64,000 nucleotides of DNA, taken from the NCBI RefSeq assembly GCF_007489285.1, contig NZ_VLIY01000005.1:1-64000 (forward strand). Reading direction: 5' to 3'. The stretch is from Skermania sp. ID1734. GTDB lineage: Bacteria > Actinomycetota > Actinomycetes > Mycobacteriales > Mycobacteriaceae. The notes beneath the pieces are model-generated. The model worked only from the letters and a program-made list of their open reading frames with translations. It ran no database searches and was not told where the DNA came from. Shown piece after piece: positions 43,811 to 51,399 of the stretch; position 1 is the stretch's first letter; the number at the start of each line of letters is the position of its first letter. A program made the position numbers and the translations under genes.

Positions 43811-45031
43811 CTACCCGAGCAGCCCCTTGGCGATGTGCGTCACCTGCACCTCGTTCGATCCCGCGTAGATCATCAGCGACTTGGCGTCCCGGGCGAGTTG
43901 TTCCACCCGATACTCGGCCATGTAGCCGTTGCCGCCGAAGAGCTGCACCGCCTCCATGGCCACCTCGGTGGCCGCGCGCGAGGAGTACAGCTTCATGGCC
44001 GACGCTTCGGCCAGCGAGATCGGCTTCCCCGCGGCGGTTCGTTCGATGGCGGAGAACACCATGTTCTGCACGTTGATCCGGGCGATCTCCATCTCGGCCA
44101 GCTTCAGCTGGATGAGCTGGAACTTCCCGATCTCCTGGCCCCAGAGCTTGCGGCTCTTGGAGTACTCGATACACAGACGGTGGCATTCGTTGATGATGCC
44201 CAATGCGAGCGACGCAATGCCGATGCGCTCGGCGGCAAAATTCTCCCGCGCGCTGGCCTTGCCGTCATTGCGAGCCTGGTCTTCGGTCTCACCGAGCAGC
44301 CGGTCGGGCGTCAGTCGCACGTTGTCGAAGAAGAGCTCACCCGTCGGTGAGGAGTTCATCCCCATCTTCTTGAACGGCTTGGATTGGGTCAGCCCCGGCA
44401 TACCCGAATCGAGCACAAACGCGAGCACCTTGCGGTCTCTTGGATCGGCGGCCGCGTCGTCGTTCAGCTTGGCGTACACGATGATCACGTCGGCGTACGG
44501 GCCGTTGGTGATGAAGGTTTTCTGCCCGTTGAGCAGGTAGTCCGCCCCGTCGCGCTTGACTGCGGTCTTCATTCCGCCGAATGCGTCGGACCCGGAGTCC
44601 GGCTCGGTAATGGCCCATGCGCCAACCTTCTCGAACGTCACCAGGCCGGGTAGCCAGCGCTTTTTCTGCGCGAGGGTGCCGCGGCTGCGGATGGTTCCCG
44701 CGGCCAGGCGGAGGCTCACACCAAGCGAAGCGACCAGGCCCAGGCTCACCCCAGCGAGTTCGCTATTGAGCACCACACCCATCGACCCGGCTCCGCCCAG
44801 CATGCCGCCGGACCCCTTCGATGACTCACCGGATTCCTCCGCGGCCAGCGAGCGCTCCAGTGCCTCCTTCGCCATTGCGTCGATTCCAAAGGTGGCGAAC
44901 AGTTTCCGGATCAGATCGAACGGCGGTAGCTCGCCGCTTTCGAGTCGGTCCACGTTGGGACGGACTTCTTTGTCGATGAACGTGCGCAGCGCGTCGCGAA
45001 ACATCAGGTCGGTGTCGGACCACTCGTACAT
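43811..45031 (-). CDS. Acyl-CoA dehydrogenase (FadE type)
   Basis: A 406-residue acyl-CoA dehydrogenase starting at ATG 45031. FAD/substrate motifs AWAITEPDSGSDAFGG and the C-terminal signature QLFGGNGYMAEYRVEQLARDAK are present. The usual catalytic-base motif YEGT near the C-terminus reads YAGSNEVQ, so the Glu is Ala here; another Glu (for example in RLCIEYSKSR) may serve as base, as in isovaleryl-CoA dehydrogenase-like members. A KstR-like box lies 12 bp upstream, suggesting a link to steroid or branched-acid catabolism. Downstream of it come palindrome copy 3 and the glycerate kinase gene. Confidence 0.9.
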   Translation of the reverse strand: MYEWSDTDLMFRDALRTFIDKEVRPNVDRLESGELPPFDLIRKLFATFGIDAMAKEALERSLAAEESGESSKGSGGMLGGAGSMGVVLNSELAGVSLGLVASLGVSLRLAAGTIRSRGTLAQKKRWLPGLVTFEKVGAWAITEPDSGSDAFGGMKTAVKRDGADYLLNGQKTFITNGPYADVIIVYAKLNDDAAADPRDRKVLAFVLDSGMPGLTQSKPFKKMGMNSSPTGELFFDNVRLTPDRLLGETEDQARNDGKASARENFAAERIGIASLALGIINECHRLCIEYSKSRKLWGQEIGKFQLIQLKLAEMEIARINVQNMVFSAIERTAAGKPISLAEASAMKLYSSRAATEVAMEAVQLFGGNGYMAEYRVEQLARDAKSLMIYAGSNEVQVTHIAKGLLG

Positions 45032-45042
45032 GCAGCCAAATA

Positions 45043-45056
45043 TAGAACAAGTTCTC
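45043..45056. promoter_or_regulatory. KstR-like operator upstream of the acyl-CoA dehydrogenase
   Basis: TAGAACAAGTTCTC matches the KstR consensus TnnAACnnGTTnnA in seven of eight fixed positions and has the palindromic AGAAC/GTTCT core. It lies 12 bp before the start codon of the minus-strand gene. Confidence 0.5.
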
Positions 45057-45168
45057 ATTTCGTTATCGCGGTGACGCTCCAGTTGCGGCCCAACCAGGGC
45101 TGATTTCGTACCCAAGCGGCGACAACTGGCGCGTCACCGCAACCAGGCGTCGTAGGTAGGCTCAGGTC

Positions 45169-45483
45169 ATGAACACTCGGGTCGAGAAGAAGGCCGAACT
45201 CAACCGTTTCGAGGTGTATGTGGACGATCAGCTCGCCGGCCTGGCGGCCTACGAGAACGCAGGTAGTAATCGCGCCTTTACCCACACCGAGATTTATCCG
45301 CGGTACGAGGGGCAGGGCTTGGCGAAGGTGCTCATCGCCGCGGCGTTGGACCAGACCCGCGAGGAGAAGTTGGGCGTGCTGCCGTTCTGCCCGTTCGTGC
45401 ACCGCTTCGTCGGCAAGAACGACGAGTACCTCGCGCTGGTGCCGGAATGGGCGCGTGACCGCCTCGGCCTGCCAGCCGCCTGA
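45169..45483 (+). CDS. GNAT-family N-acetyltransferase, YjdJ-like
   Basis: A 104-residue compact GNAT protein. Features are the strand RFEVYVDDQLAGLAAYE, the acetyl-CoA-loop-like YPRYEGQGLAKVLI near residues 43-56, and the C-terminal CPFVHRFVGKNDEYLALVP that marks the small YjdJ/GNAT_2 group. Substrate unknown. It is convergent with the PlsC gene, the two stop codons being directly adjacent. The 137-bp gap to the acyl-CoA dehydrogenase is divergent and carries the KstR-like box. Confidence 0.88.
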   Translation: MNTRVEKKAELNRFEVYVDDQLAGLAAYENAGSNRAFTHTEIYPRYEGQGLAKVLIAAALDQTREEKLGVLPFCPFVHRFVGKNDEYLALVPEWARDRLGLPAA

Positions 45484-46239
45484 TCAGTACCGCGCGATGG
45501 CGCCGTCAACCGCGGCCTGCAATCGGGTGCGCACCATTCGGGCAATGTCGCCAGGTCGTTCCGGCAACTCGTCGGTGGGCGTGTCGATGAAGAAACTGGC
45601 CGAGCGCACCTGTTCGCGAGCCGGTTCGGTGGGCACGCCGGGACCGTAGCTGACGCCGATGAAGACGAACGTCGGTGCCACCCCGAGCTTCATGGCTCGC
45701 GCGGTGATGTGGCCGACGCCGCTGCCGACGGCCTGGACCTGCGCCGGGTCGACGTCGTTGCAGGTGCCTTCGGGGAAGATGGCGAGGTCGTCGCCGCGGC
45801 GCATCCGCTCGGCGCAGACGTCCATCATTCGCTGGCCGGCGGCGTTAACCTGGCGGATCCCGTAGTTCTTGCCACGGAATACCGGAATCGCGCCCATCAT
45901 TTCCACGCGCTGGCGCTGCTTGGGATCGATGAACAGCTCGTCCTTGGCCAAGACCCGCACGCGACCGATGGTCGGTCGCAGTGGCGACCGCCAGGCCACT
46001 GCCGCCACCGTGTAGGGGTCGCGCTGCGTCAGATGGTTCACGAGGACGACGAGTCGGCGGTCGCTCTTGACCAGTTGCGCCAGTTGTTGCTGGACGCCGT
46101 CGGCATAGCTCACGCGGGGTTGATATCGGCGGGCCAGCAGCGCGTAGGCGCTCATCGCGAGTAGCCGATTCTGCTTGTGCTCGAGGTAGTAGTCGTAGAC
46201 CGCCTCAGCGTTTTCGAGGCTTACCTCCGGTTGGGCCAT
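45484..46239 (-). CDS. 1-acylglycerol-3-phosphate acyltransferase-like protein (PlsC domain)
   Basis: A 251-residue acyltransferase with the PlsC HxxxxD motif in VNHLTQRDPYT near residues 68-78 and the FPEGT motif near residue 155. The segment between them (ELFIDPKQRQRVEMMGAIPVFRG) carries the usual block II/III residues. It has no clear transmembrane segment, so membrane contact may be peripheral. It would transfer an acyl chain to lysophosphatidate or another lipid alcohol. Confidence 0.87.
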   Translation of the reverse strand: MAQPEVSLENAEAVYDYYLEHKQNRLLAMSAYALLARRYQPRVSYADGVQQQLAQLVKSDRRLVVLVNHLTQRDPYTVAAVAWRSPLRPTIGRVRVLAKDELFIDPKQRQRVEMMGAIPVFRGKNYGIRQVNAAGQRMMDVCAERMRRGDDLAIFPEGTCNDVDPAQVQAVGSGVGHITARAMKLGVAPTFVFIGVSYGPGVPTEPAREQVRSASFFIDTPTDELPERPGDIARMVRTRLQAAVDGAIARY

Positions 46240-46507
46240 TCGATAACTGTACGGTGCGCGGTTTAAACCTGGCTACGGACAACGATTTTGCGTTGCGCCC
46301 TGGAGTCGGCAATGAAACCTGTTGTAGCACAGCACTATTCTTGGCCGCTGAGCTTGGGCCGTCGCATCTGTCCGCGACGACACTTTCTTGGTATTCCCTC
46401 AGCCAAGTTGCGCGCCGCTTGCCCGCGGTGCTCGTACTCTGGTTAGCAGACCCTCGTGTCGTTGACGACGGAGTCGGACCGGGCCGCTTATGCGGGAGGA
46501 GGATGCC

Positions 46508-47293
46508 ATGGCTGCGCCTGCTGTGCCGCACATCGACATCCACCGCGGCGGCGACCGCATGAAGACCCGGGTGTCCTGGCTGGATTCGAAGCATTCGTTT
46601 TCGTTCGGCGAGCATTACGACCCGGACAACACGCACCACGGCCTCTTGCTGGTCAACAACGACGACATCGTCGCGCCGGGTCGCGGCTTCGATACCCATC
46701 CGCATCGCGACATGGAGATCGTCACCTGGGTGCTCGAAGGCAGTCTGGTGCACCAGGACTCGCTCGACCACACCGGCGTGATCTATCCCGGACTGGCCCA
46801 GCGGATGAGCGCCGGCACCGGCATTCTGCATTCGGAAAAGAACGACTCGTGGCGCCTGGGCTTACACGGAAATGGGGCCGGGAGCGAGACCGAACCGGTC
46901 CACTTCATTCAAATGTGGGTCGTGCCCGATCAACCCGGAACCGATCCCGGTTACCAACAACTCGAAGTCGATGAGGCCCTGCGCGGCGGCAGCCTCGTTC
47001 CAATCGCGTCCGGAATGGACAAACACCGCAACGACAGCGCCATATCGATCCGTAATGCCCACGCCGCGTTGCACGTTGCCCGAATGGTCCCGGGCCGCCC
47101 CGTCGTTGTCCCCGAGGCGCCCTACGCGCACTTGTTCGTCGCGCGCGGGGTGGTGGACGCCGAAGGCATCGGGCGTCTTTATGCAGGTGATGCTGTCCGC
47201 TTGAGCCACTCCGGTGGGCAGCGCCTGATCGCCGAGGCGCCGGCCGAGGTGCTCGTCTGGGAGATGCACGCGCGCCTCGGTGGTCTGCGCTAG
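46508..47293 (+). CDS. Pirin-family protein
   Basis: A 261-residue bicupin of the pirin family. The metal-binding motif HPHRDMEIVTWVLEG is near residues 58-72, with further ligands in HTGVIYPG and GILHSEKN. VHFIQMWVVP and a C-terminal RGVVDAEG cupin complete the pattern. Pirins bind iron or other metals and some act as quercetin 2,3-dioxygenases. The ATG at 46508 follows GGAGGAGG by 5 bases, better than the upstream ATG 46490. The 268-bp gap before it shows no gene. Confidence 0.88.
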   Translation: MAAPAVPHIDIHRGGDRMKTRVSWLDSKHSFSFGEHYDPDNTHHGLLLVNNDDIVAPGRGFDTHPHRDMEIVTWVLEGSLVHQDSLDHTGVIYPGLAQRMSAGTGILHSEKNDSWRLGLHGNGAGSETEPVHFIQMWVVPDQPGTDPGYQQLEVDEALRGGSLVPIASGMDKHRNDSAISIRNAHAALHVARMVPGRPVVVPEAPYAHLFVARGVVDAEGIGRLYAGDAVRLSHSGGQRLIAEAPAEVLVWEMHARLGGLR

Positions 47294-47299
47294 CCCACC

Positions 47300-47351
47300 G
47301 GAAGCAGGGCCCCTACTTGCGTCAGGATGCAGCAAGGGGGCCACTGCTTCC
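47300..47351 (+). terminator. Long terminator hairpin after pirin
   Basis: GGAAGCAG-GGCCCC (47300-47313) pairs with GGGGCC-A-CTGCTTCC (47337-47351), giving 14 bp with a one-base bulge, 7 bases after the pirin stop. Confidence 0.75.
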
Positions 47352-47409
47352 AGCAGGTAAGTAAAAGGCCGTCCCCTAAGAGCTATTGCGCCCACTGCTC
47401 GCTACCGAG

Positions 47410-47425
47410 TACTCTATTTCGAGTA
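47410..47425. promoter_or_regulatory. Palindrome upstream of padR-like gene
   Basis: TACTC-TATTTC-GAGTA, flanked by matching bases, lies 13 bp before the PadR start. PadR regulators usually bind such AT-rich dyads in their own promoters. Confidence 0.45.
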
Positions 47426-47438
47426 TTAGGATGTGAGT

Positions 47439-48143
47439 ATGCCGCGCCGGACACTGTCGAACCCACTCGCTTTAGCCGTGCTGAGCTGCCTGTTCGAGCG
47501 TCCGATGCACCCGTACGAGGTGTCCACGACACTGAAACGCCGACGCAAGGACGACAGCATCAAGCTCAACTACGGGACGCTGTACTCGGTGGTCGCGTCG
47601 CTGGAAAAGCGCGGCTTGATCGTGGCGGAAGGCACCTCGCAGGAGGGCAACCGGCCCCAGCGCACGGTCTACGCCATCACCGCCGACGGCGAGGATCAAC
47701 TCGTCGACTCCCTGCGCGAATTGCTGTCGACCCCGAGCAAGGAGTATCCGGCGCTGGAGGCCGCACTCTCGCTGATGCCGGTATTGCCACCCGAGGCGGT
47801 GGCAACCCTGCTGCAAGACCGTGCCGTACGACTGGCCGGCCAGATCGCGGCCCTGGAAGCAGAGGCGGCCGAGGCGGTCAAGCTGGGACTGCCGCGACTG
47901 CTGGCTATCGAAAGCGAATACGCGTTGGCGATACTGCGTGCCGAACGCGAGTTCGTCGACTCCCTGCGCGCGGACATCGAGAGCCGCACGCTCGGCGGCT
48001 ACGACTTCTGGGCGCGCCTGCACGAACTGCGCGCCGCAGGCGTCACCCCCGGTGACATCCAGGAAAACCCAACCAAGTACTTCGCAAAGGAGGACGTCGA
48101 CTGGATCGCTCGGGTCAACGAGGCGATTCCAACCCCTGAGTAA
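47439..48143 (+). CDS. PadR-family transcriptional regulator
   Basis: A 234-residue PadR protein. The N-terminal winged helix spans about residues 5-85, with LAVLSCLFERPMHPYEV, the recognition region YGTLYSVVASLEKRGLI and wing QRTVYAITADG. The C-terminal helical domain is long and Ala/Glu-rich, for dimerisation. ATG 47439 was chosen over GTG 47433. It sits just upstream of a DrrAB-type exporter, and such pairs are usual for PadR/LmrR-type control of drug efflux. Confidence 0.87.
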   Translation: MPRRTLSNPLALAVLSCLFERPMHPYEVSTTLKRRRKDDSIKLNYGTLYSVVASLEKRGLIVAEGTSQEGNRPQRTVYAITADGEDQLVDSLRELLSTPSKEYPALEAALSLMPVLPPEAVATLLQDRAVRLAGQIAALEAEAAEAVKLGLPRLLAIESEYALAILRAEREFVDSLRADIESRTLGGYDFWARLHELRAAGVTPGDIQENPTKYFAKEDVDWIARVNEAIPTPE

Positions 48144-48147
48144 CGAA

Positions 48148-48179
48148 CGTGGCCCGCGTGCTGCAACACCCGGGCCACG
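48148..48179 (+). terminator. Hairpin between padR and drrA-like genes
   Basis: CGTGGCCCG at 48148-48156 pairs with CGGGCCACG at 48171-48179, a perfect 9-bp stem, 4 bases after the PadR stop. The exporter pair downstream therefore probably has its own promoter. ACTACAG/CTGTAGT at 48215-48251 is a looser dyad in the same gap. Confidence 0.6.
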
Positions 48180-48321
48180 CCCAACCTCGAGTCGACCCGC
48201 GAACGGGTCTCGCCACTACAGCGGTTTCTCGAAGCGCACCACCACTGTAGTCGCGGGCACAGCAGTTCGATGGGTGACTCTTTTCCCGCAGCGCCCTGCG
48301 CTGCATTCGAAGGAGTGCATT

Positions 48322-49341
48322 GTGACTACCACCCGCATCGCGGTCGCCTCGGCCCTCGAGGCCGTCGACCTGGTCAAGACCTACCCGACGGGTCGCGGCA
48401 AGCCGCCCGTCAAAGCCCTTGCCAGCTTGAGCTTTTCAGTTCAGCCGGGCACCGTTTTCGCGCTGCTCGGGCCCAATGGCGCCGGCAAGTCGACCACCGT
48501 CAAGATTCTCACCACGTTGGCGCGACCGGATTCCGGAACGGCCACCGTCGCGGGTTTCGATGTTACGGGCCAACCGGATAAGGTGCGTCGCGCCATCGGC
48601 TTCGTAGCCCAGAAGCCGGTCACCGACCCGATGGACACCGGTCGGGAAAACCTGGAACTGGCCGGCCGCATTCACGGGCTCTCTCGCCGCGACGCGCGCG
48701 CCCGGGCGACGGAGCTGCTGGACCGCTTCGACCTCGCCGAGGCCGCCGACCGCCTGGTCAAGACGTACTCGGGCGGGATGGCCCGCAAGCTCGACGTCGC
48801 GCTCGGGCTCGTGCACAGGCCGCAGGTGCTGTTTCTCGACGAGCCGACAACCGGCCTCGATCCACAGGCACGCACCCAGATGTGGCGCGAAATCGAGCGG
48901 CTGGCCGCCCACGAGCGGATGACGATCCTGCTGACCACGCACTACCTCGATGAGGCGGACCGGCTCGCGGCCCGGTTGGCCATCATCGACCGCGGTCGCG
49001 TGGTCACCTCCGGCACGCCGGACGAGCTCAAGAGCGAATTGCAAGGCGACACAATTCTTCTCGAATGCCTGCGAGACGAACAGGCGGGTGCCGCACGAAA
49101 CGCCTTGGGCAGGCTGGACCTCGGTGAGGTCACGGTCGAGGGACGAGTCCTGCGGGCGCGGGCCGGCAGCGGCGCCCGGTTGCTACCAGCCGCCCTCGCG
49201 GCGCTCGACAACGCGGGCGTCACGGTTGCGGCGGCAACGGTCGCCCGGCCCTCGCTCGACGACGTCTATCTCAAGCACACCGGCCGCACATTCGCCGCGG
49301 CCGGCAACGACACCACCGCTAACGAAGGAATCCCGGCATGA
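48322..49341 (+). CDS. DrrA-type ABC transporter ATP-binding protein
   Basis: A 339-residue ABC ATPase. Walker A GPNGAGKST is near residues 52-60, the signature YSGGM near 151-155, Walker B VLFLDEPTTGLDP near 171-183, and the switch His in LLTTHYLDEADRL. The C-terminal regulatory region is typical of DrrA proteins that export antibiotics such as daunorubicin. GTG 48322 follows AAGGAG by 8 bases; frame upstream is noise. It overlaps the permease gene by 4 bases. Confidence 0.92.
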   Translation: MTTTRIAVASALEAVDLVKTYPTGRGKPPVKALASLSFSVQPGTVFALLGPNGAGKSTTVKILTTLARPDSGTATVAGFDVTGQPDKVRRAIGFVAQKPVTDPMDTGRENLELAGRIHGLSRRDARARATELLDRFDLAEAADRLVKTYSGGMARKLDVALGLVHRPQVLFLDEPTTGLDPQARTQMWREIERLAAHERMTILLTTHYLDEADRLAARLAIIDRGRVVTSGTPDELKSELQGDTILLECLRDEQAGAARNALGRLDLGEVTVEGRVLRARAGSGARLLPAALAALDNAGVTVAAATVARPSLDDVYLKHTGRTFAAAGNDTTANEGIPA

Positions 49342-50123
49342 CCACCGCATTCATCACCCAGTCCACCCTGCTGACAGCCCGTTCCCTACGCGGAATGCGC
49401 AGGGTCCCAGTCTTTCTCGTCATGACGATCATCCAGCCGATCATGTGGCTGTTGCTATTCGGTCAACTGTTCAAATCGGTGGTAGCCATTCCCGGCTTCG
49501 ACCCGCACGCCGGCGACTACCTCGAGTTCCTCACCCCGGGCGTGGTGATCATGACGGCGCTGTTCGCGTCTGCCTGGGCGGGCACCACCTACGTCCAGGA
49601 CTCCGAGCGCGGCGTGATGGACCGATTGCTCACCTCACCGGTCAACCGCGGAGCAATGATGGTGTGCACCTTGGCTTATCAGGCGGTGACCACCATCATC
49701 CAGACCCTGATCATCTTCGTCATCGCCTACGCCGCGGGCGCCCGCTTCCCGGGCGGCGTGGGCGGGATGTTGCTCACCATCGTTGCGGCGACGCTGCTTT
49801 CGCTCATCTTCGCGGCACTGTCCAACGCCGTCGCACTGCTCACCCGGCAGCAGGAGGCGCTGATCGGAATATCTCAGTTGATCACACTGCCGTTGATGTT
49901 CCTCAGTTCGGCGGTGATGGACACGTCGCTGTCCCCGTCCTGGGTGCAGACCGCGGCGCGCTACAACCCGGTCGAATGGGCCGTGATCGCATCGCGGTCG
50001 GCGCTGCAGTCGGATCCGAACTGGTCGGTGGTCGGGACCCGACTCGCGCTGCTGGCGGTCGTGGCACTAGTCATGGGTGCGCTGTCGACCAGCGCTTTCC
50101 GCGTGTATCAGCGCAGCGCATGA
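49338..50123 (+). CDS. DrrB-type ABC-2 permease
   Basis: A 261-residue permease of the ABC-2 type with six hydrophobic helices and the family region ERGVMDRLLTSPVNRGAMM near residues 94-112. It pairs with the preceding ATPase by an ATGA overlap, the typical DrrAB layout. In mycobacteria DrrAB-like pairs export lipids or drugs; substrate unknown. Expression is probably under the upstream PadR protein. It is convergent with efeB, 3 bases apart. Confidence 0.92.
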   Translation: MTTAFITQSTLLTARSLRGMRRVPVFLVMTIIQPIMWLLLFGQLFKSVVAIPGFDPHAGDYLEFLTPGVVIMTALFASAWAGTTYVQDSERGVMDRLLTSPVNRGAMMVCTLAYQAVTTIIQTLIIFVIAYAAGARFPGGVGGMLLTIVAATLLSLIFAALSNAVALLTRQQEALIGISQLITLPLMFLSSAVMDTSLSPSWVQTAARYNPVEWAVIASRSALQSDPNWSVVGTRLALLAVVALVMGALSTSAFRVYQRSA

Positions 50124-50126
50124 GAT

Positions 50127-51356
50127 CTAGGCCAGCATCTTCGCGGCGTACCAGTCCGATTCGTCGCGCACGCCGGGCAGGGCGAAGAAGTATCCGCCGC
50201 CGAACGGTTCGACGTAGTCGACCAGCGGTTCACCCTTGAGCCGGGCTTGGATCGTCTCGAACTGCCGCTCGACGTCCTGCTGGAACGCCGTGAAGATGTG
50301 ACCGGCCGAAATATTGCCGTTGGGGTCGATGCCGAGGTCGTAGTTGTAGGACCGGCGGATCAGCCGCTGGTTGGCCGTTTCGGTGGTTCGGGGATTGGCA
50401 AGGCGCATATGCGAATCCAGTGGAATGACCGATCCCTTCGGGTCGGCCGCGAAGTTCGGGGTGTCGAATTCGGCATTGCCGTCCAGTGGGGCGCCGGAGT
50501 CGCGGCGGCGGCCGAACATACGCTCCTGCTCGTTGATGGACACTCGGTCCCAGAACTCGACGAGCATCCGGATCAACCGGACCACGTGGTAGGTGCCGCC
50601 GATCGCCCAGGCCGGCTCGCGCGGGTCATCGACCCACACCAGACTCGATGCATCTCCGCCGGTCGGGTTTGCAGTGCCGTCCTTGAAGCCCAACAGGTTT
50701 CGTCCCGTACCCGTCGGTCGTGACGGTGACGCATATCCCTCGATCTTCCAGCGCAACTGCATCGCACCCCGGGTGTGCCGAGTGATGTCGCGAATCGTGT
50801 GGTGAATCGTGTCGGGGCTGTGCGCGCACATCTGCACGAGCAGATCGCCACCCATCCAGGCGGGATCAGGGGTGTCGTCGGGGAATATCGGCATCGGCTT
50901 GAGCACGCGCGGCTTGCGGTCGGCCAGCCCGAACCGATCATCGAAAAGGCTGGCGCCGACGCTGACCGTGAGCGTCAACCCATCGGCCGGAATGACCGGC
51001 CCGAGCACGTCGTTGTCCGAAGGCGGCTGGGCCACACCGAGATTGGGTGGGGTGCCGCCAGCGGTCAGGAAGCGTGCCCGAGCGGTCAGGGTCTTGAACA
51101 ACCCGGCCAGGTCTTTGCGGTCGCGCGCAATGACGTCGAAGGCCGCGTAGCAGGAGAACGCCTGCTTGTACGACGGGCCGGGGGTGAGGATGCCGGCCTG
51201 GTTGACGCCATGAAAGGGGTAGGAGGGCGGGTTCGCGGATTGTGGGGTGGCAGTGCCGTCAACCTGGGCACCATGCACCAGCGTCGCCCCGGTGATCGCG
51301 GCGCCGGACACGCCGACCGCGGCGCCCTTGAGGAAGTTTCTGCGGTTAACGTCCAT
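50127..51356 (-). CDS. efeB: Dyp-type heme peroxidase EfeB with Tat signal
   Basis: A 409-residue Dyp peroxidase. The Tat signal is NRRNFLKG at residues 4-11, so it is folded before export. The Dyp motif GFKDGTANP is near residue 223, the heme axial His lies in DSHMRLANPR near 318, and a C-terminal RQFETIQ helix follows. In EfeUOB systems EfeB is the third component and supports ferrous iron uptake. It is the second gene of the operon, 43 bases after the fused efeU-efeO gene. Confidence 0.93.
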   Translation of the reverse strand: MDVNRRNFLKGAAVGVSGAAITGATLVHGAQVDGTATPQSANPPSYPFHGVNQAGILTPGPSYKQAFSCYAAFDVIARDRKDLAGLFKTLTARARFLTAGGTPPNLGVAQPPSDNDVLGPVIPADGLTLTVSVGASLFDDRFGLADRKPRVLKPMPIFPDDTPDPAWMGGDLLVQMCAHSPDTIHHTIRDITRHTRGAMQLRWKIEGYASPSRPTGTGRNLLGFKDGTANPTGGDASSLVWVDDPREPAWAIGGTYHVVRLIRMLVEFWDRVSINEQERMFGRRRDSGAPLDGNAEFDTPNFAADPKGSVIPLDSHMRLANPRTTETANQRLIRRSYNYDLGIDPNGNISAGHIFTAFQQDVERQFETIQARLKGEPLVDYVEPFGGGYFFALPGVRDESDWYAAKMLA

Positions 51357-51399
51357 GTCTTCTCTACTTAAGTTCCTTCGTCGACGGTCGGTGCGGCAG

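Noticed and set aside
42710-44350. 546-codon plus-strand ORF spanning glycerate kinase and acyl-CoA dehydrogenase
   Set aside because: It is antisense to two genes with clear family signatures.
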